Of a stretch of 64,000 nt of DNA, positions 28,236 through 37,914 are shown one piece after another. Every line of letters starts with the position of its first letter. The first letter of the stretch is position 1. The DNA is from Affinundibacterium flavidum. Lineage in GTDB: Bacteria; Pseudomonadota; Gammaproteobacteria; Burkholderiales; Burkholderiaceae_D. The DNA lies in assembly GCF_014284175.1 (NCBI RefSeq), contig NZ_JACOGA010000005.1, positions 207,452 through 271,451 of the forward strand, given 5' to 3'. The translations under genes and the position numbers were made by a program. Under the pieces are notes generated by a model. That model saw nothing but the letters and a program-made list of their open reading frames with translations. It did not search any database and had not been told where the DNA came from.

Positions 28236-29156
28236 ATGGACAAATTTCACTTAATTAGCGTGTTTGTCGCTGTGGTTGACACTCAGGGCTTCGCTGCGGC
28301 GGCGCGCAAACTCAATCTGTCACCACCTGCTGTAACGCGTGCAATGAATGAATTGGAAACCGCCTTAGGCTTGCGTCTGCTCACGCGCACCACGCGCACG
28401 GTGAGGGTCACTGAAGCCGGTGAACGTTATGTACAAGACTGTCGGCGCATACTGGCTGAATTGGTCGACGCAGATGAGTCGGTCAGTGGCATGCACACAG
28501 CGCCGCGCGGACGTCTCTGCATCACTGCCCCGGTATTATTTGGCAGCAAGTACGTGACGCCCATCGTCACAGAATATCTACATCGCTATCCCGAAGTGAG
28601 CGCGTCTTGTATGTTCTTAGACCGTATCGTCAATCTAGTCGATGAAGGTATCGACATCGCTATCCGGATCGGGGAGTTGCCGGATTCCAGTATGCAAGCA
28701 ATTCGGGTAGGTCAGGTACGACGCGTGATTTGTGGCGCTCCCGGCTATCTCCAACAACATGGTATTCCTGTCTCGCCAACTGATTTACATCAACACCATA
28801 TTATTTCCGCCAGCAGCGTTACGCCCTATCCGGAATGGAAGCTTATTGAAAACGGTGAACAACGGTCAATACGACTACAAGCACGGATGATTACCACGAC
28901 CAATGATTCTGCATTAACGGCAGCGTTGAGCGGATTTGGATTAACTCGTTTATTGTCATATCAAATCGCGGAGCATTTGCAAACAGGCCAATTAAAAACG
29001 GTATTACCTGAATATGAACCAGCGCCATTACCGGTACACGTTGTTCATCGCGAAGGCCGCCAAGCCTCACAGCGGGTACGATCATTTTTGGATTTGATCG
29101 TTGAACGCTTGCGACAAGATAGCGCACTCAATCCGACAAAAAATCTGTCTTCATAA
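28236..29156 (+). CDS. LysR-family transcriptional regulator
   Basis: A 306-residue LysR regulator. The N-terminal winged helix (FVAVVDTQGFAAAARKLNLSPPAVTRAM) and the substrate-binding domain (about 92-295) are complete. It resembles the CrgA/DhaK-type clade found divergent to small redox enzymes. Its likely target is the AhpD-like gene 183 bp away on the opposite strand. The effector is unknown. Confidence 0.93.
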   Translation: MDKFHLISVFVAVVDTQGFAAAARKLNLSPPAVTRAMNELETALGLRLLTRTTRTVRVTEAGERYVQDCRRILAELVDADESVSGMHTAPRGRLCITAPVLFGSKYVTPIVTEYLHRYPEVSASCMFLDRIVNLVDEGIDIAIRIGELPDSSMQAIRVGQVRRVICGAPGYLQQHGIPVSPTDLHQHHIISASSVTPYPEWKLIENGEQRSIRLQARMITTTNDSALTAALSGFGLTRLLSYQIAEHLQTGQLKTVLPEYEPAPLPVHVVHREGRQASQRVRSFLDLIVERLRQDSALNPTKNLSS

Positions 29157-29661
29157 AATTGCGATAAGAAATACGCTAGCCAGATGCAGTGCCGTAAGTA
29201 CCTTTCTTACTATCTGCATCGAGATGTTCACAAAACTTACGCGCGATCAAGCATCTTCCATTTTTCAATCAGGTCAATTGATTGAAGTAAGCCTTAGCCG
29301 TTAAATTTTCTACATTGTCGGATGAACTAGAGCGCACCAGTCATATTCGTACTCCATGCAAGTTACCTCAGTGATCGCAATAAAACTCGGCATCATTTGT
29401 CAGTAAGCGCTTATCCCAAAGCGTCCCCCTCCACTCAATTGCACACAACAAGTCTGGCTTACAGGTAAATGACGAGTAAACGGAAAATTGACACGCGTTG
29501 ATACGTGTAAATCAATATTTCTAATTACGACATTTTCAAAATCTCTCCGAGATTGACGCAGATAGGTCGCTATTTTGCGAAAAATCCGACTGGCACAGAC
29601 TTTGCTATTTCGAAAACACAAAGACTTACTTCATTCAACTTTACGACGAAAGGAATTTACT
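29157..29661. other. Intergenic stretch, no gene recognised
   Basis: No credible gene, RNA gene or repeat is seen between the LysR gene and the small secreted protein. Short open frames here have no ribosome site and unusual composition. Confidence 0.6.
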
Positions 29662-30261
29662 ATGCGTAACAAGTCCAATTTAGTATTAGCCAGCTTATTG
29701 GTCTCTTCCAATTTGCTAGGCCTGATAGGCACCAGCAATATCGCCATCGCGCAAACTTCCACACCGGCCAAAGCGCTCTCATCTAATGCACAAAAATATC
29801 AACAGATGTGTCAGGCTGCTGGTGGCTACTTTCAGACTGGCACAGTGAACACACCTGCCAATAGTGATTACCCACAAGTGACCAACTATAAATCTGGCAA
29901 AAAACTCAAAGGCATTCCACTCTCGCATACACATATAGAAATCACGTCCACGATAGACGGCAATGTGTATGACGTCGCGATTGATAATGTGTTTGCGAAT
30001 GACTACAACAAAAATCAATACACCGTTCCCGCTTCGTATGCGAAAGGCATAGTCGGTGGTGGAACTCTGTATTTGTGCAGCGGCAATCCCTCCAAAGTTC
30101 CGTATTCAGAAAACGAAGGCATCGCTAATTCCGGCTTTGATTGGGTACACACGAATTGCGCACAAAGCGGTTTTTCCAGCACCTTCCAAAACGGTTTTAT
30201 TTACAACGATAAGAACGTCAATCTGACAAATAGCCAAACTTATTGCTACTTGTGGCCATAA
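29662..30261 (+). CDS. Secreted protein of unknown function
   Basis: A 199-residue protein that I do not recognise. It starts at ATG 29662 (AAGGAA upstream) with a signal peptide ending near IAQT. The mature part holds four cysteines (in QMCQAAGG, LYLCSG, HTNCAQ and QTYCYLWP), enough for two disulfides, and the segment SHTHIEITSTIDGNVYD. It is likely exported and disulfide-bonded. It precedes a nucleoside hydrolase and an exported haem-c protein, possibly in the same regulon. Confidence 0.7.
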   Translation: MRNKSNLVLASLLVSSNLLGLIGTSNIAIAQTSTPAKALSSNAQKYQQMCQAAGGYFQTGTVNTPANSDYPQVTNYKSGKKLKGIPLSHTHIEITSTIDGNVYDVAIDNVFANDYNKNQYTVPASYAKGIVGGGTLYLCSGNPSKVPYSENEGIANSGFDWVHTNCAQSGFSSTFQNGFIYNDKNVNLTNSQTYCYLWP

Positions 30262-30386
30262 GCAAAATCGGCGTGTCTCTCGATTGATAGATCTCCGCAC
30301 CAGACCGCACTGCGCACACTCAGAATTGATTGATATCTGATATGCGCGGTGCCAAGCCTTCCCCGTTTCCAAAGAAAAGGACAACT

Positions 30387-31415
30387 ATGAAACAACGTAC
30401 AAAAGTCATCATCGATACCGATGTCGATTTTGATGACTACATGGCGATTGTGTACCTGATGCAAAACCCCGAAGTAGAAGTTATCGCCATTTCAGTCACC
30501 GGCTGTGGTGCCGTGCATCTGAATAAAGGTGTAGCGAATGTCGCCAACTTGCTCACTCTGTTCGGCAAAGATGCTTTGTCCTTACCAGTGCTACGCGGAG
30601 CAAAAGCGCCTATGCGTTATAGCAATGTGTTTCCCGCCGACGTACGCACAGGTGCCGATGATCACTATGCAGCAGAATTCCCAGGCATCAATCCAACACC
30701 GCAGATTCATGATGCACAAACCTGGTTACGTGATTTCTTCTTAAACAATGATGACAAAGTCACGCTACTGTCTATTGGTGGCGGCACTAATTTTGGCAAC
30801 CTATTTTTGACTACACAAAGTGATGATGTGCTAAAACAAAAAATCCTTTCCGGGCTAGAGCAAATTGTCATGATGGGTGGCAATCTCTTGCCTCGCTATA
30901 TTTCACCCGGTGCGATGGGCAATATAGAACCGACCTTGGGTGACAATATTATTTACCGCAACACGGTCGCGGAATGGAATATTTTTGTTGATCCGCTCGG
31001 TGCGCAAACCATGTTTGAATTTGGTGTACCAATTCGTCTGATCGCACTCAATGCGACCAATGATGTGCCGCTAGATCAATCCTTCGTCGACGACCTGAAA
31101 GCCATCAATACTCCGCAAGCACAATTCCTCAGCGCAGTATTAGCCTACCCATCGAATGCAGCGGGGATTGGGACTTATCTCTCCTTCTGGGATCCACTAG
31201 CAGCTTGCACCATTACCGATCCGTCTTTAGTGACGACCGATATTTACAAGCTCATCGTGTGGCAAGAGTTGGATGAAGAAGATGATCAATCCGCGAGTCT
31301 GGTCGTCGACACACTAAACGGTGCGCCGATAGAAGTCGCGGTTGCCGCCTCCAAAGACGCGGTCTACGCAGAATTTTTGCGTGTGCTGAGCCTGCCGCTT
31401 CCGGATACCAAATGA
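30387..31415 (+). CDS. Nucleoside hydrolase-like protein
   Basis: A 342-residue IunH-family protein. The N-terminal calcium motif reads DTDVDFDDY rather than DTDPGxDDA, keeping the aspartates. MMGGNL corresponds to the conserved substrate loop and NIFVDPLGA to the family's NxxxDPxAA motif, with Asp present. There is no signal peptide. ATG 30387 is preceded by AAAGGA. It is divergent from the 12.5-kb enzyme and may prefer another substrate. An intrinsic terminator follows. Confidence 0.82.
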   Translation: MKQRTKVIIDTDVDFDDYMAIVYLMQNPEVEVIAISVTGCGAVHLNKGVANVANLLTLFGKDALSLPVLRGAKAPMRYSNVFPADVRTGADDHYAAEFPGINPTPQIHDAQTWLRDFFLNNDDKVTLLSIGGGTNFGNLFLTTQSDDVLKQKILSGLEQIVMMGGNLLPRYISPGAMGNIEPTLGDNIIYRNTVAEWNIFVDPLGAQTMFEFGVPIRLIALNATNDVPLDQSFVDDLKAINTPQAQFLSAVLAYPSNAAGIGTYLSFWDPLAACTITDPSLVTTDIYKLIVWQELDEEDDQSASLVVDTLNGAPIEVAVAASKDAVYAEFLRVLSLPLPDTK

Positions 31416-31430
31416 AGTAAGAATAAATCG

Positions 31431-31470
31431 AAGCGAATACGACGCCTCGGTGTCGCAATCGCTTCTTTTT
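31431..31470 (+). terminator. Intrinsic terminator after the second nucleoside hydrolase
   Basis: AAGCGA (31431-31436) pairs with TCGCTT (31459-31464), with an inner CGAC/GTCG pair, followed by CTTTTT. It lies 16 bp after the stop codon. Confidence 0.6.
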
Positions 31471-31509
31471 CTGCAAACAATCTACAACCATATAGGGAGT
31501 CTAATAATT

Positions 31510-33144
31510 ATGAAACGTCTCATTCAAGTCAGCGTACTCGGGCTGGCAAGTCTGTCCGGCCTGGCCTTCGCAGCCAACCCACCTAGCACAAAACCAGCCA
31601 ATACATCAGCCAACACCTGCACCGGCACTTATCCTAGCTATTGGCAGGACATCGCACCAAAATTCAGTGGTATGTGGCAAGGTCAGGACATTAGCAATGC
31701 ACCAACCGGTGCTTACTCTGGCCCAGTGTTTAAACTGTCGGATGCCTATCCACGTCAACCAGTTGATGACAAGGCAAACCAACCATGGCGCGCGGCGAAA
31801 TTCGATGCCATGTTTGATCCAGCCACCAGCCAAGATAAGAAAGCCAAACTCGCTAAAGAATATGCATGGTTGGTCTACAACTATGCCTTATCAGGCAACG
31901 TCAATCGCCCGGCACAGACCGATTTTGATGTCTGCGAAAATCCAGTGCGCCCTTGGTATCACATTGCGTTTCAAACCTATGATCCGCTCAGTGGCCGTGA
32001 ATTTATCCATGGTTTGACACGTGAAGCACCCGTGACTTTTTCAATTAAATCAGGCACAGGCACGGCGGCAACTACGATGTGGGCAGTCGCCATTTACAAT
32101 GCCACAGCGGCCTATACTTTGGGGCAAGTCTGGCAAAAAGATGGCACCGCAAAAGTACCTAGCGCCAACATCCATTTTGATGAAGGTTCCGTTATCGCGA
32201 AACCTTTATTCAATACTGCAACACTTGACCAACTACCAGTCTTAGCAAACATGCCGCGCTGGAACGCGAATATTTCTGACCCGAGTTTTTGTGCGACGCC
32301 AGACAACGCGACTATGGCGGAACAATCACAACTCTGCCCACGCAATTACGCGAAATGGAACGACGTCAAATTAATGCAATTTGATATTTCTGTATCGGAT
32401 AAACGCGCCAAAGGCACAGGTTGGGTGTACGGCACTTTTGTCGCTGATGGTCGTCGCAAAGCCAATGTCAAAGACCAATGGCAGCGCGTGAGCCTGCTAG
32501 GCTTAATGTGGGGCAACGATACACCGCCACCGGGTCAATTGGCTTACAACTTTCCCGCAGATCCACGCAAAAATGGATTTAAAGAAGAAGTCATTTTTTG
32601 GGATGTGGTCGATGAACTCAATTCCTTTGGCGGCACAGGCACTGTGCAACGCATGGGACATTTAGGTTCTAACCACCGTTTAAACGGTCCTGCCGACAAC
32701 GCTAATAGTTCATGCATGTCGTGCCACGGTTCGGCATCGGTTCCAGATTCGACTTTCACAACACCACCATTATTGGCGCAATTCTCTGATATGACAAAAC
32801 AATCAGTCGCACTGGTGAATGGCTTAAAAACCCAAGGCCTGGATCGCAGTGGTGCAGTCGCTACAGAAAATAATGGAGTCACGTTCTCTGAAATGGATGC
32901 GATCTATTTTGCCAATGTCATGGCGAGCACTTCCTTCAACATGACCACTCCTACCGGTAAAAATGTGATGGGCGACGGTGTACCTGCGTATCCAAATCCA
33001 GCTCAAAAAACCTGGATATCACTCGACTATTCTTTGCAATTGTCCATGTCGCTAAAACAATGGATGCAATGGCAGGCGGATCAGGCCGCACAAACACCGG
33101 CGCAAAGTCGTAAGTTTGTTAAGGCATTACGTCGTGCGCAGTAA
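31510..33144 (+). CDS. Exported protein with a single haem-c motif
   Basis: A 544-residue exported protein with a signal peptide ending at AFAA. A single CMSCH haem-c attachment motif lies about residue 406, after a large N-terminal region of no recognised fold (GREFIHGLTREAP, WVYGTFVADGR). Single-haem proteins of this size are usually periplasmic electron carriers or oxidoreductase subunits. Family assignment is not possible by eye. No cytochrome maturation genes are nearby. Confidence 0.75.
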   Translation: MKRLIQVSVLGLASLSGLAFAANPPSTKPANTSANTCTGTYPSYWQDIAPKFSGMWQGQDISNAPTGAYSGPVFKLSDAYPRQPVDDKANQPWRAAKFDAMFDPATSQDKKAKLAKEYAWLVYNYALSGNVNRPAQTDFDVCENPVRPWYHIAFQTYDPLSGREFIHGLTREAPVTFSIKSGTGTAATTMWAVAIYNATAAYTLGQVWQKDGTAKVPSANIHFDEGSVIAKPLFNTATLDQLPVLANMPRWNANISDPSFCATPDNATMAEQSQLCPRNYAKWNDVKLMQFDISVSDKRAKGTGWVYGTFVADGRRKANVKDQWQRVSLLGLMWGNDTPPPGQLAYNFPADPRKNGFKEEVIFWDVVDELNSFGGTGTVQRMGHLGSNHRLNGPADNANSSCMSCHGSASVPDSTFTTPPLLAQFSDMTKQSVALVNGLKTQGLDRSGAVATENNGVTFSEMDAIYFANVMASTSFNMTTPTGKNVMGDGVPAYPNPAQKTWISLDYSLQLSMSLKQWMQWQADQAAQTPAQSRKFVKALRRAQ

Positions 33145-33183
33145 AATAAATGCGCACGTAATTAAAAGTGACTAGATCAATGG

Positions 33184-33208
33184 GAGGCACTGTAAGTAAT
33201 GGTGCCTC
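33184..33208 (+). terminator. Probable terminator hairpin
   Basis: GAGGCAC (33184-33190) pairs exactly with GTGCCTC (33202-33208), followed by a T-rich but interrupted tract. It lies 40 bp after the haem-c gene stop. Confidence 0.5.
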
Positions 33209-33296
33209 TCATTCATTTCTAATGCACAAAATCAGAGTTGTTTTTCATCAGTAAATTTTTAGTTTTATTTAAGCGCTTTAAATATTAAATACGCGT

Positions 33297-34970
33297 TTAG
33301 TTCAATCGCTGCAGCAGCTTCTTAATATCGACCGCATAGAAATATTTTTGTGGCACATAAAGCGTTTTGCATTCAAGCTCCACATCTGCACCTTCAGCCA
33401 ATTGCAGTTTTACTTTTCCTCTAGCACGACAGGCATCAAGATAGGCTGTTAAGCTATTCGCATTGCCGAAAATCTTATGTCCTTCAACGCCGATTATTTT
33501 CATACCCTTTCTAAGTAACTTGCAGGTCTTCAAATCATCGACAATTAAACCATCGCTGGCTTCAAACATGCTGCTCCCACCGCAATCGTCGCGCATCAAG
33601 ATCCCGAAAGCTTTCTTCATCATGACATCAAGTTGACTCTGATTTGGCGGCGTTAAATGTGCTAAGCCAGTCGCAGTCACAAATTCTTGCCAGACCTCTG
33701 CCATGGATGTGCGGCTTGCAAATAGCTGCGGTAACCATTGCGGGTGGCAATCAAGCCTCTTCCCACATTCGAGCGCATCGTAAAAATCTGGGCGCTCGCC
33801 GTTCTGTATATGTGCATAAAACTCAGCAAAGTTATGTATGGCTGGCGCTGGATTCTGGCGGGCTGCCAGGCCAAATGCATACGCAGCTAAGCCACAACGA
33901 TATTCCAACTGACGTGCCCCCACATAGCTTGCTGATAAAGTTTGCCATGCCTTATTTTCTGTCCCTAACAGGCAACGATTTAGGGCATCATCCAAGTCAT
34001 TGGCGGCTTCTTCTTGATTCATCCAACCCATTTTCAGTGAAGTATACCAACGCAAATATTCCCCCCCGCCTTCGTGAATCACACGACTGATAGGATAAAT
34101 ATCAACCTCATCTCTCTTTTGAAAACGATGACTAAATTCATGGGCAACAAATTTAGTGATTAAGGTATTGGTGTCAGGCGTCACTTGATCTGGCCAGTTA
34201 AACAGAATCAAGCGCAATACATTTCCCGCATCACCATCGAAACCTATATCACCCGGATGTTTGAGCTTAGCGGCGGCGATGATAGGCATCATAAAGCGCG
34301 CTTTGGGCATTGCGTCTTTTAAATAAGAGATCGTTTTTTGCGATACTTCTTTTATGCGTGCCACATTCGGCGGCGACAGTGTAGGATCGATATAGCTAAG
34401 AACACCCTGTTCAACCACGAGAGGATTAGATGAAAAAAGTACAGGAAAACTAATCTCGCTGGCTGGAGATATACGCGCCTGTGTACTTACTTGCTGACCT
34501 TCAAAAGCTATATTCGGCGCAATCATTTCATAGCTGATGTCGCCACATCGGGTATCGACCTGATAGTTGCTAGTATGTGCATACAAGAACTCGCCCATAG
34601 GAAATGCAGCAGGATAACCACTTACTTTATTGATGTTGGCTGGCACGCTGAAAGTCGCAACCCGGCAACTGCCGGAGCCCGCCTTCGGTGTTTCACGTGC
34701 CTTTAAGTAATCGCCGTCTAACACAAAGCACTCATTATCCGCTTTCCAGCTCACGCGTATCAGCGCCGCACTCGGCCCATCTTTTTCAAATTTGAGTTGC
34801 GGGCAATTCGGTGGCAAATGGTATTCGACCTTTAGCCCTTGTCCGGCTTCAAAGCGCAATTTGATATCGACTTGTGCCAGCACGCTCGATGCAGCGACAC
34901 TAAGCGACATGCCAAGAAAAAGCTTAGTGAGTGAATGTAAAGTGCCGCTTCCGTGCTTATGCAGATGCAT
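33297..34970 (-). CDS. Exported HExxH metallopeptidase with C-terminal PDZ-like domain (M61-like)
   Basis: A 557-residue protein with a signal peptide ending near VLAQ. The zinc motif HEFSH sits near residue 280, and the downstream Glu in VIHEGGGEY is a plausible third ligand. The last 90 residues (MKIIGVEGHKIFGNANSLTAY) resemble a PDZ domain. Layout matches the M61 glycyl aminopeptidase-like group, though the N-terminal region is weakly recognisable. It converges with the haem-c gene. Confidence 0.72.
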   Translation of the reverse strand: MHLHKHGSGTLHSLTKLFLGMSLSVAASSVLAQVDIKLRFEAGQGLKVEYHLPPNCPQLKFEKDGPSAALIRVSWKADNECFVLDGDYLKARETPKAGSGSCRVATFSVPANINKVSGYPAAFPMGEFLYAHTSNYQVDTRCGDISYEMIAPNIAFEGQQVSTQARISPASEISFPVLFSSNPLVVEQGVLSYIDPTLSPPNVARIKEVSQKTISYLKDAMPKARFMMPIIAAAKLKHPGDIGFDGDAGNVLRLILFNWPDQVTPDTNTLITKFVAHEFSHRFQKRDEVDIYPISRVIHEGGGEYLRWYTSLKMGWMNQEEAANDLDDALNRCLLGTENKAWQTLSASYVGARQLEYRCGLAAYAFGLAARQNPAPAIHNFAEFYAHIQNGERPDFYDALECGKRLDCHPQWLPQLFASRTSMAEVWQEFVTATGLAHLTPPNQSQLDVMMKKAFGILMRDDCGGSSMFEASDGLIVDDLKTCKLLRKGMKIIGVEGHKIFGNANSLTAYLDACRARGKVKLQLAEGADVELECKTLYVPQKYFYAVDIKKLLQRLN

Positions 34971-35035
34971 AGTATTTCCCTAGTGATCTAAGATTTCTGT
35001 TTAAAAAATGCCAGGCTTGCGCAAGTGCCTGACTA

Positions 35036-35629
35036 TCAATTATAGTCGCCGATTTTCTCGGCATCATAATAATGGTTGTCACCAACATCGACCCGGCTAG
35101 GTAGCAATCGCATACCTGCTACGTTCAGAGATTTTTCATAAACTGCACGTCCCAAGGATAATGATGGTATCCCTGTCGTCAAATCAACCCAACTACACGA
35201 CGCGACAGGTGCAGTAAATAAGAAACGACCACCCGGCGCTAGCAGTTTTCCCACCCTATGAATCAAAGCAATCTGCTCCGCCTCACTCAACAAAAACATC
35301 AAACCCACCGCAATTACGACATCAAATTCCAAACCAAAAAAATCACTATCCTGCACTTTCGCACATTGCACTGGCACCGCAGGAAAACGCTTTGCGAATT
35401 CAGCCAATAAAGTAGAAGAACTATCCATCGCCCACACCCGCAAGCCAGCCTCGGTCAACACGCTGGTCACTGGATAGCCCGCTCCAGAAGCGAGCTCCAA
35501 TACTCTTGCACCGGGTGGTAAGCCGACACACCAAGCTTTGATCACATCCGCACCTATTGTCGATGTATCGCGAGCTTGCATGAATGCTAGTGCGTGTGCT
35601 TCGTAGGCTGTGGCGGAGTCTGTATACAT
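35036..35629 (-). CDS. Class I SAM-dependent methyltransferase
   Basis: A 197-residue methyltransferase-fold protein. Motif I VLELASGAGYP (about 39-49) binds SAM; acidic Asp in VWAMDSS is motif II; LLAPGGRFLFT is the post-motif. It is shorter than most in the family. The start has no clear ribosome-binding site. Substrate unknown. Confidence 0.82.
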   Translation of the reverse strand: MYTDSATAYEAHALAFMQARDTSTIGADVIKAWCVGLPPGARVLELASGAGYPVTSVLTEAGLRVWAMDSSSTLLAEFAKRFPAVPVQCAKVQDSDFFGLEFDVVIAVGLMFLLSEAEQIALIHRVGKLLAPGGRFLFTAPVASCSWVDLTTGIPSLSLGRAVYEKSLNVAGMRLLPSRVDVGDNHYYDAEKIGDYN

Positions 35630-35742
35630 TTTTTGAAGTGGATTTATTACGATGTATATTTAGGCGAAACTCAATTGACAGAAAAAATAAAGAAACACCA
35701 TAAACAACAATCAAAAACAATCACTGAGATTTTTCCGACACG

Positions 35743-36474
35743 CTATTTTCCCGACAAAGGACGACAAGGGATATCAAAATCGACGTGATAATGTTCATCA
35801 TGCCTAATCCACGGTTCCCCCTGCATAAACGAGATATTCTGTTTTATCCAATCACCTCTCTTAGTCTTATACAATCTCGGGAGGTAACTTTTTTCGAAAA
35901 TTACGCGAGAAATTTTCACACCTTGATCTGATGCAGCGGTGCTTAATGCAAAAAGATGCTCTGCGATTGCTTCAAAGTCGATGCTTAAATCTTTGTAATG
36001 AGCATACGAATCAAATTCAATGTCATATCCAAATTTGTTCGCGATGCTGGTTGGTAGTGGAATGGAAAGACCCGACGCGCTCTTAACCGCAACCATAAAA
36101 TCTACTGCCAAACCATTTTGATGAGTTCTGTGAGGCCGCAAGCGCCCACCATGCTCCCACCCCGACTCACCGTACACATATTTCTTATCAGGTGCCGAAG
36201 TTCTCAGAGACTGATAAGCAATTTCGATGATGGTCGCAACTTTGGCATGAACGTAGGTTCGGCCTGCCAATACACCGATTGAACTATACGGCGTGAAGTT
36301 AGTTCCTGACTCGGGTATCTTCTTTCCTCCTTCTAGGCGCCCTTTTGCAGACGTTCCATAACAGATGCTTTCAGCCTGCACTGAACTTGTATCAAAAAAC
36401 CATGCTGTCGTCATCACAAACAAAAATACACCAAACCGACAATTGAATTTCATACTTAATCTACATTCAGACAT
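35743..36474 (-). CDS. Exported MepA-like (M74) murein endopeptidase
   Basis: A 243-residue protein with an N-terminal signal peptide ending near VQAES. Zinc-site motifs RTHQNGLAVDF and HYHVDFD correspond to the HxxxxxxD and HxH of penicillin-insensitive murein endopeptidases (LAS metallopeptidases), so it probably cleaves peptidoglycan cross-links. It may start at 36474 (GGAGAG nine bases upstream, overlapping the previous stop by 8 bp) or at the ATG at 36453. An open frame extends to 36729 but overlaps the upstream gene. Confidence 0.8.
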   Translation of the reverse strand: MSECRLSMKFNCRFGVFLFVMTTAWFFDTSSVQAESICYGTSAKGRLEGGKKIPESGTNFTPYSSIGVLAGRTYVHAKVATIIEIAYQSLRTSAPDKKYVYGESGWEHGGRLRPHRTHQNGLAVDFMVAVKSASGLSIPLPTSIANKFGYDIEFDSYAHYKDLSIDFEAIAEHLFALSTAASDQGVKISRVIFEKSYLPRLYKTKRGDWIKQNISFMQGEPWIRHDEHYHVDFDIPCRPLSGK

Positions 36475-36934
36475 GCGAGCCATCTCTCCAAGCCTCAGGT
36501 GTAGAACTCGAAAACTCAAACCCCGAAAACAAAACAATGAATTCAGCACCAGACACAAACAACATACGCATCTCAATTCCCTGAGACAATTTTTCATATT
36601 CCCAATAGCCAAGATCGCCAAGTTCTTGCTCAACATAGTCTGCTTGCGGGAAAATCTGTTCGAATCGCGAAACACTAAGAAACTGCAAATGATATCTGAC
36701 AGGAAATTGAAACTCATAGTCCCAACCAAGAAAATCCATATTCAATTTAGCGTCGACTTGCGAAAAAGCGATACGCTTTATTTCTGCATCATGCAGAGTA
36801 TGAAGTTCATTAAATTGAATCAATTCTTTCGGCAATTGATCTTGTATGGATTCTAAGTAAGCGTTGTACTCTGCAAACAATTGCTGGGCATCTTCGCAGC
36901 CATTTTCCCACCAGGCTTTTGTAAAATATTTCAT
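36467..36934 (-). CDS. DUF4085-like protein
   Basis: A 155-residue protein starting MKYFTKAWW, a start typical of DUF4085. GGAG lies five bases before ATG 36934. No signal peptide or membrane segment is visible. The stop overlaps the MepA-like gene, implying coupling. Proteins of this kind often sit among immunity genes; function is unknown. Confidence 0.68.
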   Translation of the reverse strand: MKYFTKAWWENGCEDAQQLFAEYNAYLESIQDQLPKELIQFNELHTLHDAEIKRIAFSQVDAKLNMDFLGWDYEFQFPVRYHLQFLSVSRFEQIFPQADYVEQELGDLGYWEYEKLSQGIEMRMLFVSGAEFIVLFSGFEFSSSTPEAWRDGSHV

Positions 36935-37045
36935 CACCACTCCATCTTATAAAGCAGAATAAATACTACTCCGCCACAACGAAGATGACCAATCATTGAT
37001 CAATGGATTAATGGATTAATAGCCTTCAATTCATTTTTTCGGCAA

Positions 37046-37777
37046 CTAATTTATTGCTACTTCACAAACTTTGAGCACATGCTTTAGTACACCAGTATGT
37101 AACGAACGCCCGACGATATGATAACAACCACCACCAATACTTTCCGCATAGCCAGATTGCTCACAATGTTTCAGTACTAGCTCTTGATAATTTTGAATAA
37201 ATTTATCTGCGCACACCTTAGATTTACCGCTCAACTCATTGAATAGCTGATGTATCTTCTTATCGTCCTCCTCTGAATTTTTCTCAAATTTTATGCGCGG
37301 ATCGTCGATTAATTCAATCACTTCGATATCAATCAAACGATTAATAAAGCTATCACTCGTCTTTGATAAAGCTACACCGAATGTCATTTTTACGAATTTA
37401 CCTGCATTTACTTCATCGAATAGTGTCAGTACACGTTGACTTCCTGTAAAACCAATATGAATTTCGGCTCCGTCAAAAGTCTCAATTTGCGTGGAACGCA
37501 TTTCTTTATCCTCGTCGTCTGCCTTAGTCAGTTTGAGTCGGCCATGATGTGTTTCTAATTGCTGAACATTCAATGAAGATCCATTTGCTACAAACCATCG
37601 CAACGGATAAAAAATGATGTTATAGGTTGGCCTAAAGATATGTTGTTTCAAAAAATTTTCACGCTCGTAAGGATAGATAATATCGTGAGAAATAGTGAAA
37701 AATAGACCTGAATACGCTGCCATGAGTACAGTTAGCACTCCAATCAAATAGATAACTTTGTGTATTAAACGTAGCAT
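37046..37777 (-). CDS. Membrane-anchored protein of unknown function
   Basis: A 243-residue protein with one N-terminal membrane helix (residues 8-29) and a soluble, probably periplasmic remainder with three cysteines in the last 60 residues. I recognise no family. Ribosome site is weak (AAAGA). Confidence 0.6.
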   Translation of the reverse strand: MLRLIHKVIYLIGVLTVLMAAYSGLFFTISHDIIYPYERENFLKQHIFRPTYNIIFYPLRWFVANGSSLNVQQLETHHGRLKLTKADDEDKEMRSTQIETFDGAEIHIGFTGSQRVLTLFDEVNAGKFVKMTFGVALSKTSDSFINRLIDIEVIELIDDPRIKFEKNSEEDDKKIHQLFNELSGKSKVCADKFIQNYQELVLKHCEQSGYAESIGGGCYHIVGRSLHTGVLKHVLKVCEVAIN

Positions 37778-37914
37778 GTTCTTTTAAAGTCAGGTTTTCG
37801 GAGCGAGGTCACCAAATTTTTGATCTCACACCATCTAAATAAATTCGAGATCAATCAAAAAATTTCAGTCAACCATTCCTATGAATTCATTTTCGTTAAA
37901 AAAGAATTTCTCCG

